Notes: generated from the letters alone by a model not told the origin. A stretch of 64,000 nucleotides of DNA from Artemia franciscana (GCF_032884065.1 NW_027062879.1:1-64000), one strand, 5' to 3'. Positions 1 to 12,537 are shown, numbered from the stretch's first letter. Program-made: numbers and translations.

Positions 1-890
1 CAAACATTGTATAAAATGGAAAAAGTTGACTGGCAACGCTGACTAAAATCAAGGAGAAAAAAAGGTATTTCAGCAGACATTCACCGGTGAATGTCAACAT
101 TTTCGGACATTCACGGTAACAAATATAAATAATTGGATTTTTATGCTGATTTAAAATATAAAAAGTCATCAAGTTTACAACCCGTCAAAAGTTACTGGTA
201 CTAAAATAGAATTCTAAATTTTTGACAAAGGAGAAAAACACCCCAAAAAGTCAATCGATCTTATTGAAATTGTACCATCTTATTCAGCATATCAGAAACC
301 CTACTATAGAGGTTTCAAGCTCCTATATACAAAAATGTGGTATGCATTTTTGGCTAGAAGAAAGATCATGGATGCGTGTTTATTTATTCTAGTGCCCATT
401 TTAAGTAAGCAAAAAGATCCACACCCCTTTTTACCAAAGTCATCAGATCAAAATTTGAGATAGCCGTCTGATTCAGCATAGTTGAAAGGTCCAATAACAA
501 TGCCTTTGGGATGAAATGACCCCAACCGTACCTGGAAAAAGGGATGTAGGCACAAAGTTATGCAATTTGTCCATTACTCAGAAATGGTATTTGCTATTGG
601 GAAAGTTTCCGCATGAGTTGAAATCCGCTCCCTCTTCGATACCCCGCTCTTTACGCTACAGTTTGACTTTTTGTTCAAGCTCTTTAAGAACGACTACTGA
701 AACATAAGGGTCATTTAACTGGAATAAGAAGCTTTTCAAAGTAGTAATAACCTTAGCATAAGGAGTGGGGTATCAAGGAGGGAGTAATCTCTTTCGTACC
801 CGGAATAATTTCTGTTTGTTTTAAGTTTTAATGTTGCTCCTTACTTTAAGTTCAAAAAACTTTGGTACTTTTGTATTATACAAGAAACAC
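1..890 (+). repeat. Interspersed repeat family R1 with a fold-back FB1 core
   Basis: Non-coding. The part at about 240-540 resembles 32690-33080 on the same strand and 40385-40650, 42860-43180 and 46570-46930 on the other strand; shared phrases include a 'caaaaatgtgg' stretch followed by 'aagaaagatcaYggatg'. The part at about 625-885 has two inverted arms: 'ccccgctctttacgct' near 643 and 'agcataaggagtgggg' near 755, ending in 'gttgctccttacttta'. This matches fold-back element FB1, also seen near 33.5, 35.7 and 39.9 kb. The short open frame inside shows no protein similarity I recognise. Confidence 0.6.
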
Positions 891-899
891 TCGAGAATT

Positions 900-3010
900 T
901 TGATCGGGAATGACGCGAACACGAGACAAGAAACTGTTCAAGCAACTTCTTTATACTAGACAAGTAGCTTTGGCTAGGTTGGAAAATACATTGTAGCTGT
1001 ATTTTATCTAAGTATTTAGTTGGTATTTTAGATAGATTATGTTAGAATAGGTCTGTTTAGGTTACGTATTTAATATATGCTGTACTCTCTTCCCCCCTTA
1101 ATGTGCAAATATATAACCTAAATTTGTTTCTAAACTATCATATTTTCATCATAATTTTGCTTTATTTCATTAGCATTAATCAAACTTCATATCCCATATA
1201 ATAGTTAAGTACCAAACTTTTTACATGTTTAATTACAATATTTATCGAATACAATAATTTATCGATGGCTATTTGCTTAAAGCAATAAAAGCTGAACTCA
1301 AATGTTTTAAAAGACAATCAGTAAATTAGACACTTGGAACTAATTTATAAATATATCTTCTATAGCAATAAATACTTTCAGTAGAGCACTTTAAAGTTTA
1401 AACGTGACGAGAGGGAGTGGGGAGGTAATCATCTATCCTCACGTACGGCATAATTGACATTGTTTAAGTTTTAACTTCACCCACTTGTCTTTCCAATCCA
1501 ACAGTAAAAAAACACGGCTCTTATTTTTTCTTTAGTGTGCCTTTCGAAGTTCTAGTATTAGTTGTCAATTAATTCAAAAAAAAGAGAAATATTATACACT
1601 CATATTAACACAAACTTTTTTCCTGGTTTGGAAAATTATTTCAATCAATACCATAACTTCAATTGTTGTTTTTTTTGGAAAATGCTCTTTCTGTTTCTAT
1701 CCAAATTGAGAATTTATTATCATTCACTGAACGGCAAATTAAAGTAGATGAATACGTTCTGTTTCAGCTTCTGGAGGGACGAGTCACCTACCAAATTAAT
1801 ATTGATTCTTTTCCGTAATTCCAAGAGCTGGAGAATACCAGCAGTAACTCCCATAGGGAGCTGGAGGGGGAGTTCTAATTTAGCGGCAACATCCTAGGTA
1901 AGTTGATTACAGTGTATACATTTCTATTAGTATGACTTAATAATTTGACTTTTTACCTTTCTTTATTTAGAACTAGACTGGAATCTTTTTCCAGGCCGTT
2001 ATAACGACGGAGTACAAAAAGATTTTGTTTTGGAGAAGGGCCTCATTTTGGGTCTTTTTCAAACACCTACCACAGTTATATTCGTTGGGGAATTATTTTT
2101 TTATTTCTTTTATTATTTTTTGGGGGGCTGGAGTAAATTATAAGACTGGAGAGAGGAGCGGGTTGAAGGGGTCAGGGTGAACGGAGTTCTATTTGGATGG
2201 TGGCTGCTCCCCTCGGGTTGTTTGAGAGAAGGTGCTGTTTTTTTCTGTTTTTTTCATTATTTATGCAGGAAAAATTATGCAGGTTTTTTTTATTGTTATT
2301 GTTAATTTAGGATGCCTTTAGGAATGTTTATGTAGTTAATCGCTACGCGTTCGAAAAATTAAAATTTATCCCTAGCGTAGTGATTTATATCTGTAATAGT
2401 TTATATTTTCGTTTATTATGTAAATAAAAGTCAAAGTAAAAAAAAAGTCTCGTCACAAATTTCAGTCTTGTTTATACATGCACCCATGGCACGTACCCAG
2501 CAATTTATTCCGAAAGAAGGGGGGCAGTTTAAAAACAATCTTAAACAAAAGTTTAAGAACAGTTCATGGATGGGAAATATAAACAATTATAAAAATGCCA
2601 ACATTTCGGGTAGGGTAGGACACGAAATTTCCCTCCCTCCGGAGTTACTTGGCTGGACAACACTTAATAAAAGATTCTGAAAGTCAGGTGTAAGGTTATT
2701 AATAAAACAAATTTTTAGCACCCCCAAAGTAGATAAAATATAACATTTTTGCCGAAAAATGTGCAATACTGAAATAGAAGTGAAACTCATCTGTTTTAAG
2801 GAAAAAACACGTTTGTCACCTTAGAAATTAGAATTTTTCAGAAACAGAAAAAAATCTCCACTAAAAATGATCTGCTCTAAACACTCAAAACACTCTAGCG
2901 TTTAATTCACTCCATAAACTGAAGTTTAACTAGTACTCTTATTGAAAGCATTTTCGTGTGAAATAAATGTTGTACTAGTGAGAAAAATTAATAACAGGCA
3001 ATTATAAATA
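900..3010. other. No gene recognised; AT-rich DNA with one half-repeat
   Basis: No convincing exon or RNA gene. A piece at about 1060-1145 matches one arm of fold-back family FB2 (compare 13010-13110 and 62265-62360, sharing 'tttaatatatg' and 'gtgcaaatatata'). A sequence near 1400-1470 is a weak match to the FB1 right arm. The remaining short open frames are low-complexity and unremarkable. Confidence 0.5.
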
Positions 3011-3014
3011 TTCG

Positions 3015-3500
3015 ATTGATCATACTCGTTGTCACATGTCTTCTAACCGCAGATTTCGTTGTCCGTCATTTTCGTTCGACATAGTTGGGATTAACTCTGT
3101 CACTTGTCTTCTAACCGCAGAATTTGTAGTGAATCATTTCTGTTTGCGGTTTGTTTTGATGCTTATTGTCGCAAGTCTTCTAAGCGCATATTTCGTTATA
3201 CCTTATTTTCGTCTGAGATTTGTTACGTGACAGACTTATATACATGTGATTGTTGCGGTCGCTTGTCTTCTGACCGCAGAATAATGTGATTTCTTTTCCA
3301 GATTTTCCCCATTTATTATTTTTGCTTTAATTATCTTGTTACATAATTCAGTTTTTCGCTCGCAATTCGTTGTGATTCCCGCTTTTTGCGTGCCACTTTC
3401 GTTTAAGATTTGATGTGATCCTCGCTGTCACTTGTTTTTTAACCAAAGACTTTTTTCCCATCATTTTCATCACCACGATAGTTTTCTTCTGAGAATTAGC
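3015..3500 (+). repeat. Degenerate tandem repeat, period about 68 bp
   Basis: The phrase 'cttctaaccgcag' or a near variant recurs. Preceding 'gtc' marks fall at 3031, 3099, 3168, 3258 and 3427, so the early units are 68-69 bp and later ones are longer or disrupted. Each unit also carries a 'cattttcgttYgaRat' stretch. It looks like a decayed satellite or an expanded piece of a mobile element. Short open frames here are by-products of the repeat. Confidence 0.6.
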
Positions 3501-3979
3501 ACACCTATATTTTTCGGCCTGAAAAAACAATTTGGATAGGTTTTTCCCCAGTTCTTCTTTCCAAATTCGTTTTTCCCAGAGGTGTTGGCGTCGAATGTAT
3601 GGTCCTATAAGAGCGGGAGAGGGTTTGTTGATGAAATCATTCGGGAAAAAAGCCAGAAGAGAAGTTCTATTAACCTGAAGTTAGAATGTAAGTGGCAGTT
3701 GGAATCCCACTTATACAGGCCCGCCATGAGCCGAGCACTAGGGGGTCGAGGTCTCCTGGTACTATGTATATACAAGAGGATAAATGCGTCATATCTGCCT
3801 GAGTATTGGTTGAATCGTTTTTAGTGTCCATGATGCATGCAGCTTCAAAAAAGGAACGTAGCTAAATATAAAATACCGGTTGTAATGCGTCTATAATACT
3901 CAGAAGACACATGAACAACCTAGACCATCAAATGTGACAAAACCAATCCGAGCAGCTATTATAAAGTGCAATGAAAAAA

Positions 3980-4320
3980 TGTCCGAAGCAATGATAAACG
4001 AAAATGAAGAACAAAGGAAAATATAATTAGAATACTTTTGTCAACGACAATTATAACGAGTCTAAAGCAAAAGTGAAGAAAAAAAATACTTGGTTCGAAG
4101 ATAAGTGGCAGCAAGAATTAAAACGAGTCGAAAATAAAAGTGAAGAACAAAGGAATATGCGGTTACAAGACATGCGACAGCGAGGAGCAGACCGAATTAA
4201 AAATAAAAGTGAAAAACAAAGAAACATGTGGTTAAAAGATATGCCACAGCGAGAACAAAGAAATATGCGGGGCAGCGAGAATTGCAAGCGACAAAGGGAA
4301 TCAGACCGTGTCTAAAAAGA
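3980..4320 (+). pseudogene. STPR-like charged peptide repeats, probable Helitron remnant
   Basis: The plus-strand frame at 4073-4315 (80 codons) encodes about 24-residue charged repeats: NKSEEQRNMRLQDMRQR, then NKSEKQRNMWLKDMPQR. Weaker copies lie upstream in DNA that is out of frame or stopped (for example 'gaagaacaaaggaaaatataat' near 4008). The pattern E-x2-R-x3-L-x3-R-x-R at 23-24-residue spacing resembles the STPR repeat, known from silkworm FMBP-1 and from proteins encoded by arthropod Helitrons. There is no start codon in a convincing context and the frame stops soon after, so this is read as a broken transposon gene. The Helitron link is inference; a random charged coiled coil is the alternative. 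Confidence 0.45.
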
Positions 4321-4505
4321 AAACGACAAGTCATTGGGGCCCTTCAACGTTATATGTACTCCCTGTGGACCCCTCTATTTTGTCGAGGAAAGAGAAGCAA
4401 ACAAACGTGATTCATTTGGAGTTTGATACTTACAATAAGAATCAATATATACAAGGCTGCCGTGTGCTGAATGCCGGGGCCTGGCCTCCAAATCGGATAC
4501 GTAGT

Positions 4506-5480
4506 TTTTACGGCGCTTGGTCTGTACCAAGTGACATATAGCGAGCACAATTTCTGTCCGTCGGTATGTCTGTATGTCTGTCTGTTTGTCCTGGTTTTGC
4601 TAGTTGGAGCACTTCCAGATAAGCTAGGACGATGAAAGTTGGCAGACGTATCAGGGACCAGACCAAATTAAATCAGAAATAGCCTCTTCCCTGATTTGAC
4701 CATCTGGGGGGGGGGGGGAGCGAGCGAACGAGATAGTTGAGAAGAATTTTATTTGCCCACAAAACAAATGATCGTTTTCTAAGCGTGGCTTGCTGGTCTA
4801 GGGGTATGATTCTCACTTGGGGTGCGAGAGGCCTCAGGTTCGAACCTCAGACCACCTCAATTTTTACATGAAGAGCATCTGAAACTAGATATGTGATCAA
4901 TATAACCATCGCTGAAAGTTAACACGCGTATCAGGGACCAGACCAGATCAAATAAGAAATAGTCACTTCCCGGATCCGATCATCTGGGGGAAAGTGGAAG
5001 GACAGTTAATTTGGAAAAATTAGGAAAATATGGTGTTTTTAACTTATGAACGGGTAATCGGATCTTAATGAAACTTGATATTTAGAAGGATCTCGTGTCT
5101 CAGAGCTCTTGTTTCAAATACCAACCAGATCCAGGACATTAGAGGGAGTTGGAGGGGGAAGCCGGGAATCTTGGAGAACGCTGAGAGTGGAGAGATCGGG
5201 ATGAAACTCGAGGGGGCGAATAAGCACAAGTCCTAGATACATGATCGGCCATAATCAGACCCTGATCTGCTCTCTTTGGAGGAGTTGGGGGGGGGGGGGA
5301 TCCGGATGAAACTTGATGGGAAGAATATTTTAGATACCTGAATGACATTGACCGGTCCAGATCTGATCTCTTTGGGGGAGTTGGGGGTATTTCTAGTGAC
5401 TTGGCGAGTTCGAAAATAAGCACAACTTCCACATAAGTGCCACATGAGGTCTTAGCTCTTGCTTTTCTTAAAACTGGAAT
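4506..5480 (+). repeat. Repeat family P, copy 1, with tRNA-Pro-like core
   Basis: About 1 kb. It begins with a hairpin ('cttggtctgtaccaag'), then a (tgtc)n-like run, a tRNA-like segment at 4783-4855, a G-run near 4705, and modules containing 'gatcttaatgaaacttgat'. It ends near 'agtgccacatgaggtctta'. Related copies are 15690-16955 (plus) and 56530-57745 (minus). The ORF on the minus strand here (5139-5504) is rich in Pro/Ser from the G-run modules and is not believed to be a gene. Confidence 0.7.
4783..4855 (+). other. tRNA-Pro-like sequence inside repeat P
   Basis: The sequence has an A-box-like 'ttgctggtctaggggtat' and a perfect B box 'ggttcgaacc'. Its middle resembles the animal tRNA-Pro anticodon arm ('ctcacttggggtgcgag'). 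The 5' and 3' acceptor strands do not pair well and the segment is embedded in a repeat, so I call it a tRNA-derived relic and not a functional tRNA gene. Confidence 0.6.
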
Positions 5481-5499
5481 ATAGACGTTGCTGGCCACA

Positions 5500-5825
5500 A
5501 ACACGAACTAAATAGGTCACAATTTTAAAGAATGACTCGTATTTTTCTCAGGGTGGTTATATCAAAACCAGGGTGGTTATGTGGTGACACTATGGCATCA
5601 AGAACATGCTCACATTGTTTACGGTTAGGAAACAAGCGACAATGACCTATACAAGCCTGTTGTGTTGCCGTGCTGGCACCTTGCCTCGATTTTTTTTTCT
5701 TGAAAGTGGCATATTGACATTTCTTGGAAGATTTTTATTTTTCTCAGGGTGGTTGTATCGAACTTATGGTTACGCATTGACAAGTTAAAAAAAAGAAAAT
5801 CCCTTTCGTTATCACCTTATTTTTC
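5500..5825. other. No gene recognised; short duplicated phrase
   Basis: The phrase 'ctcagggtggttRtatc' occurs at about 5549, and again near 5744 after 'tttttatttt'; a partial copy lies near 5571. No coding signal is seen. Confidence 0.4.
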
Positions 5826-5839
5826 ATTATGCTTTTTAT

Positions 5840-5986
5840 TATTTATTTTATTTATTTAAGAATTAACGATTCTTCTTGACTACTAAGGTCCCTGCGTCGG
5901 CCCTGCAGTGCATTCCTGCAGCGTGATTCGATCTCTGGGTCCGGTATTACCAAGCTGAGGTCAAATCCACTGCGCCACCACAGGAC
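5840..5986 (-). mobile_element. tRNA-derived SINE A, 147 bp, with 14-bp TSD
   Basis: On the minus strand it starts with 'gtcctgtggtggcgcagtgg' (A-box-like) and has a B-box-like 'agatcgaatc', a body with 'ggccgacgcagggacctta' and an A/T-rich tail. It is flanked by identical 14-bp copies of 'attatgctttttat' at 5826-5839 and 5987-6000, the signature of target-primed insertion. A second copy of the same family lies at 51363-51513. SINEs of this kind carry no protein and rely on a partner LINE. Confidence 0.85.
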
Positions 5987-6000
5987 ATTATGCTTTTTAT

Positions 6001-9000
6001 GCACCTTTTTGTGCCAAATTTAGATGCTTTGCTAAAAAATAGCTTGAAAAGGCGAATAATAATAGGAATCTTTTCACATCACAAGATTTATTTTTCTTTC
6101 TTTTTTATTTGTTGCTAACATTATTTAGGTTTAGTCTTTGGTTGTCCATTAATCCTCGTTTTAACTAAATACAGTAGTACAGAAAGTTAAAAGCCAATCG
6201 AGTACTTTAACAGTAAAGTCCAAGATATGCAAAGTGGACTTGTCAATTTGGTTTCTAAATGACTCTAGTATTTGTGATTTTTCGCATTTGTATTGTCAAG
6301 AAGAAAAAACCTTTCAGCACACGATAAGAATCTTCTTTTCCCTTTATTTCCAAACATACTTGAAGAAATTTTCTATTTGACAAACATAGGATAGAAACCG
6401 AAAGCAAACCCGTAGAGCCTAAGTAAATTCTCAACATTTACTTTGGAAAGATAAGGATTGAAGTTTCTGAGTAAAATTACAAAGGCTTTATGACACATTT
6501 TATCACCTGTCAGCCTACTGAAATTGATACAAGAACAAAAAATATTAAAAAAAGATGAAATGAAGGGTATGGAAGATGGTCCTAACTCTCATATAGGGAA
6601 AAGCAAAAAATTGACAATTCCTAAGACTGTTTAAAGTGAGAAGTACATTTTGATTATAGAATGTTAAGCCAAAACGCTCGTGCCTAAATAATAACAACGA
6701 TAGTGATTATAATGCTATAAAAATGAAGTCAGTTATGCATTTATTACTAAACAAAATACAAGTGTGATTAAAATACGACTGCTTTCAACACGAGAGCTGT
6801 GTTGACTTATTATCGACCATTTTGCTCTACGTTACTCAACGTCATTTAATAGTCGGTAATATAATATGTTTCACATGCAAAATCGCTACTTAAGAGCTAA
6901 AGGGTCGTACCTGAAATAAAAAATGATTTCAAGAAAATCGATGATGAGGTTTGAGCATTCTTGTGTTCATAATAGTCGCAGAAACTTGGATTTAAGACAT
7001 CTTCAGGCAGACTTAAAGGAATCTTCCCAACAGAATCAAAGTATACAAAAAAAAAACAACTAATGACGTTATTTTCACTATTGACATTTTTAATAAACTA
7101 ACCGGAAAGCCGGTTGTTCGCGGTTGGGTTGGGGAGGGGTCATAAAGACAGTTTTAAGGGAAACAGGAACTTCCTGGGAGGGTGTAAAAAGGGAAACTTT
7201 GAATAGATTGGAAAGGGGGAGGAGCGTGCGTAGCTTTGTTGGCCTCAGGCGGCCTGGTGTTGCAGTGAGTTGTTAGTACTAGTAGTAATGACGTTTTCAT
7301 TCAGTCTGTGGCTATAACGGTTCAGATTTAGAGTAGAGGCGTTAATTTCTTCTTCATTTAAGAAGTCTGGGGTTAAAAAACAAAATAGCGATGTAACTTA
7401 CTGAACTATTGTAAGCTATTTTTTTCTTTACACACAAATAATTTCATAGACGTCTATTTGCAGCCATTTAAAGTATAACTATTCAAGATAGTAATGCTGA
7501 TTGTAGATATGAATGTGCAGTCTATTGTATTTCTGAAATTAAAAAAAAAAATCAGTAGATATTTTCTGAAAGCGGATCAACAAAAAAGTGGTGCTATATC
7601 TACTTAAAAGTAGAGATGGCGAGTGTTGGTTAAGTATTTAATGTCAGAACGGTATTCCTCCACAGCTCCCCACGAAATTAGTTGGCGTTTCCAGAGACAG
7701 AATTGAGAAGTCATATTCCAGATTATGATAATGCAGCTTTCAGGAATATATCAATCGCTTAAATTAGACTCTGAAAGGGAGATTTGAAGCCCATGCCTCC
7801 ACGTCAACCCTACTTGTAAATCAGTTTATTTTGAAGAAAATATTAACTTTGTTTTTTTTTCCTTCGCTCTTCGTTGATCCCTTAAGGCGACTATCTGGTG
7901 TTGGTTGTAGCGTCATAGCCAGAGATATTGTCTCATACTCTTCTGTGTTCCTCATCTTCCAGCAAATTGATGACACTCGTTCCGATTATCATTTGTCACA
8001 AGCAGGCTCGTAAATTGCTGGGACTTTGATTCGTATTTAATCTTAAGACTTGGGACTTGACCCGGGTACTTGGGTACTTGACCAGAGTTTGTTGGCGAAT
8101 GTTTGTGTGAGATTTTTGTTCCTAACTTTTTTTTACTTTTGTCACCCAGGAAAAGACTTGACCTCAGAATTTTAGAAGAAATAATAAAAAACTTAACATT
8201 AGGGAGAAGTTGTATCAAATATCGCCCTTTTTTTCAACTATAGTCGATTTTTTTTTCTTGAAATTTCTTAAGAGAAAGGAGGTACAGGCCCGACGGCTCG
8301 GTGGTTCAAATTTGCACATTTGTGAATTATATAACACGTTTTTGGGCTCCCTCCTGAAAAAATAAATAGTAAACAAGTGAATTGTATGAAAAAAACAAGA
8401 TAACATTTGCAGAAATTCTAGAAAAAAATTAAAAATACTGTCATTCAAGGGAGGTGGGTGGCTTAGAATAAAAAACATGTGTCTCAGACTCAAATATGGT
8501 AACTTGCTGAGAATAGTAACATTTAGAAGTAGCGACCTCGGTCTTATAAACAAATGATGATTTCCCTGATCGTAGTAAGTCAAAACCTTGCACTGGGCTT
8601 TCTGCCCTTTTTATAAATCGTCTTCCTATTCTGTTACTTTTTTAGTTATTATCAACTGTATTGCATCATGCTCCTCTTTTGCTCATTCCTTTAGCCTTTC
8701 ACTATATTTATTAACAACAATCACACAGACAAACATGCACACACATGCAAGACTCTTTTCCTATTTCAAAAGTTCAATTTTAGGTCATATTAATCATAAA
8801 AGCAAAATTTTTATGAAATGTAACTTCAAATAAGTTCACAGAGACGAAAAAAGACGATTAAAGAGAATGACATATTAACAAAGGCCTATGACAAAGAATT
8901 AATTTCAATTCACCTAATTTAAACACAGCTTTAGCTCTAGTCAGCCCAAAAGTGACCGACTGAGATGGAGCTTCCCCTGGTCCCTTGCTAGTCCACCTCT

Positions 9001-9422
9001 GTATATCCTTAGGTCCTACAAGTAATATTTCTCAACCTCTAAAGAAAAAGTGTATTTTCAGCATCAGTTATTTTAGAAGAACTCCGAAAGGTTAATAAGA
9101 ATTGAAAAATGATAATTTACTAGGACAAGGTGACCTTTCTACTACGTTGCTATAAAATATTTCAGGTGTAATTCTTGTATTACTTCTTCGTCTAACTATA
9201 TCATGTTTTCGTTTCCAACTACGGAAAGGAGATAAATCTATTATAAATAAACGCTATTGTGATTTTATCATTCCTCTCTGATGTCTTGGGGAATCTTTTA
9301 AAAAGAAGGATTTCTGCTTATTGATATAGAATAAAGTTTACTTTTCCAAACATCAGTTAGGATTTCGAGCAGGCCCTCCGATAGAACAAACAGTTGAATG
9401 ATTGCCAAAGAAGATATCAAAG
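6001..9422. other. No gene recognised
   Basis: AT-rich DNA. The short open frames, such as 8215-8583 minus and 7952-8218 minus, show no domain or splice context I can recognise. A small duplicated phrase ('cttgggacttgacccgggtacttgggtacttgacc' region) lies near 8045-8085. Nothing else stands out. Confidence 0.4.
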
Positions 9423-10124
9423 GGTGTGTTCCAGGGACTTACTGTAGTAACTGAATGGTTACTATTTCCGTTCCTAGCGTGAAAATGGTTACTGCCCAAC
9501 CCGCTGGGAACGAAAATAGTTACTGCCGGCAGTAACCGCAGTAAGTGATTTTCTTACCGTGCTCAAAAGAATAGTTCGCGCAGTAAATACATAATTCACC
9601 TTCCTCAACAAAAATCTCATTCAACAAAAAATAAATATGGACAAGAATGAAGTAATGGAATATCAAGTTATTTCCTTGGAAGAAGGTGGAACGGTGATTT
9701 TGCAAAAGAAAGAGGGATCTGAGCCAGGTTAGTAAATCACCATATTTTGGGATCAACATTTAAAAACACCCTGAGTAGTAGGCTATCTATTAGCAAGTAG
9801 GTTAAATCAATGAAAAACTTATTATTTAATTTAAAGATTTCCAAGTTTTCTTGGATATCCAGACATAATTATTACCTTAAATTGCCATTTGGAATCATTC
9901 TAAGGATTGACTTTTTCCAGGTAACATTGAGGCTCCGTTAAATTGCCACATGGGAGCATTTTAAGCATTGACTCCTTTTAGGCTCTACAGGCCTAGGTGA
10001 AGTATTACAGGTAAGTTGAGGATTTATTGGCTGCCAAATCATTATTCTGAGACTGTCTTTAATCCTATTGAAGAAGTAGGCTAGGGTAGACTATTCAGAA
10101 TCTATTCCAAAGGATGGTAATTTT

Positions 10125-10265
10125 ATCCAGTAAAATTCTAGTTGATTGACTTCTTGCTATCACTGAAAGGGGCTAGGTTAGGAAAATGAAACTTTCAGGG
10201 ATGGGTCTACAGGCTAAAGTATGTCCTGGGAAGGTATTTCAAAGTACACATCTCTACTCATTCTT
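10125..10265 (+). repeat. Short repeat family R2, copy
   Basis: Contains 'aaaatgaaactttcaggga' followed by 'ctacaggctaaagtatg'. Other copies: 12370-12500 (+), 13490-13630 (-), 13985-14100 (+), 14860-14965 (-), 58830-58960 (+). Confidence 0.65.
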
Positions 10266-11529
10266 GCTCTATAGGGCCCTGATCTTTGATGACCTTCAAA
10301 AATATATATAGCTGAAGTTACATGTTTCCCATGGATTCTGCCAATCTATCCCTCAACCTTTAACTCCCTGTTAATTGAAGCAACTGTAACAAAGCAAGAA
10401 TGGGGGAAAAGGTAACAGGTGACAGAATGCATTGGAACTACATAATTTTGGCTATATATTTGCACATTAGGCAGGTTGGAGGTAAATTATAGTATAGAGA
10501 TGCATGCTTTTCCCTTTGGTATGTAGGCTAAGTAGAAGGTCACTTGTACCTGATGCTGTCCGTGTTGTTTTTAGTTGGATGGGAAACATCCAAAGAAAGT
10601 TTCCTTTGAAAAGGTAGGTGAGAATGCCCAAAAGTGAGATTGAATTTGTCAAAGCTTGGAGGTTTGCCCCTTCAGTCTGTTTAAAGGAAAATGGATTCAT
10701 AATTGAAGCTTTGTTCATTTCAATCTTAAGGGTGACCTATATTTGTGAGAATTCATTAAATGGTTGTAAAGGGATACTTTTGTTTATTCATTTGTCTTCT
10801 TTGTTTTCTAACAGTTTTTTTAATCTTTAAATTGATATCCATTTCTTACAAATTTTTATTGATACCAGAGGTTCATTTGCAAGTTTTCACCTACTTTGTA
10901 ATCCCTGGTCTCACAATTACATTTAAATTTACTGAAGCTAGGAAACATAGAGCTCCTATCTATTTAAAGGAAATCAATGGATATAAGTAGGTTTTATTGT
11001 ATTTAAGCCCTAGGGCCATGGTAATTAAAAACAAATTAAAGAAGATTAACTTTAAAATACTTGACATTAAATAAGCATAATAGTCACAAAGAAAAACAAA
11101 TAACAAAATTATACTTCTGTGTTCAGTTGCCAACCTGAGCAACAGTCATAAGTTTTTTAAATCTTGCAGAACATTCACCCCAATTACATTCACAAGCTAT
11201 CTCTCATGACCCACACTCTTGTCCATACATCCACATTTCAGGGAAATAGAAGGACCATCATACTGGTATTCTTCATTTCTACTTATATTTAATGGGTTTG
11301 AAAGAAAGTTTCTATGGCTAAGTCAGTAGGCCAGTAAAGGACCTGGTGGTCCTTTAGCCAGGTAGTGCAATAGGAAGCTAGGGACCAGCCAGCCTATGCT
11401 CTTGCATGCCCTTCCTTCTTACTGTCACTAGATTTCCATCTGTACTCATTTAAAGTTAGGCCAATTCTAGCTGAGGTTAGTCATATCACCAACCCCTATC
11501 CAAAACCAAATAAACTTACAATGCCAGGA

Positions 11530-11605
11530 ATTAAACCTGTACCCCTTGGACAAAGCATTCCAACCCAGAGCGCCTACCACTTAGCAAGGAACACAAATTT
11601 GACCA
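11530..11605 (-). mobile_element. tRNA-like SINE B fragment
   Basis: The minus strand reads 'ctaagtggtaggcgctctgg', then 'ggtttaattcctggcatt', i.e. an A-box- and B-box-like pair spaced as in a tRNA. The same segment occurs on the plus strand at 59855-59930. It is part of the shared interior of the two TIR-bounded elements. Confidence 0.5.
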
Positions 11606-12537
11606 GAGAACAATAATTATTTGAAAAAAAGTAGAATATTGAAAAAAAAACTACTATCCTGTTAATGCTATAGGCCCATTTTATTTATACAAATCAATTT
11701 AAGACAGGTATCAACAAAACTCCATCCGGGATTGTATTTGCTTGAGATACAATCAAGCTATCTGAATGCTTAGTTTTGTGATATTCTAGTCTTGAAATAA
11801 TAAAAAAAGAGAAAAAGTATATGTTCTGTTTATTTTTCACCAGCTCATTTGAGCAAAATCATTTGTGACAGCCAAATGCCCATGGTTGGCTTAGAACCTC
11901 TCTAAATGCTCTGAAACAGAAGGAATAAAAAAATTATACTAATCAGTATTAAACTGTCCTTTAAATTTAAACACGTCCATTTAATTCGAAAATGACGCTA
12001 CTGCAAGCCAGCTTACTGTGCCGTTCCCACTGGCACTACGGCAGTTAGAAATGGGCAGTTACCGCGCAGTAACTACAGTTACTGAAAAACCGTCAGCTGG
12101 AACACATCCAAAGAATGATATCAAAGAAGAAAGGATTTAACAAAATATTTTGCATGCTTGTTTCTAGCATTTTATAAGTAATTTCTATTATTTTATGCTT
12201 AATCATGTGTACTTATTTAAATCATTATTAACATTTTCTGGAAAAATTGTGTCCATTTTTGGGGATCTATAAAAGAAAGTTTAGTTTTCTATAGGCTAGT
12301 TAATTTCCATTGTGTGGTAATCTGTTAGACCAATTTTCGTAAGAAGCACAGCTTAGATACCAATATACAATTATGATAACGGTAAAATTCTAGTTAATTG
12401 ACTTCTTGCTATCTCAGAAAGGGTTTAAGTTAGGAAAATGAAACTTTCAGGGATGGATCAACAAACTGAAGTATGTCCCAGGAAGGTATTTTGAAGCACC
12501 TTTGATGACTCTTTAAAATATGTTTCTTATAATAGTG

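Larger units (their letters stand above)
9423..12113. mobile_element. TIR-bounded element, about 2.7 kb, no transposase seen
   Basis: The left end reads 'gggtgtgttccag' and the right end is its near-perfect inverse 'ctggaacacatcc'. Further in, both ends carry GTTACTG-rich sequence ('agtaactg' near 9448; 'cagttactg' near 12084). The flanks are AAA on both sides, inside a longer similarity (left AAAGAAGATATCAAA, right AAAGAATGATATCAAA). The interior 10310-11950 is shared in inverted orientation with 59500-61650, which lies in another TIR-bounded element. No open frame with transposase motifs is visible, so it appears non-autonomous. The class is uncertain. Confidence 0.55.

Noticed and set aside
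3030-3500. Possible CRISPR-like array
   Set aside because: Units are degenerate, spacing is irregular and there are no constant short repeats with unique spacers; the setting is eukaryotic.
4783-4855. Functional tRNA-Pro gene
   Set aside because: Acceptor strands do not pair and the sequence is repeated inside a 1-kb dispersed element.
5139-5504. 121-codon minus frame rich in Pro and Ser
   Set aside because: Lies wholly in repeat P; the related frames in the other copies are broken, and the residues come from G-run modules.
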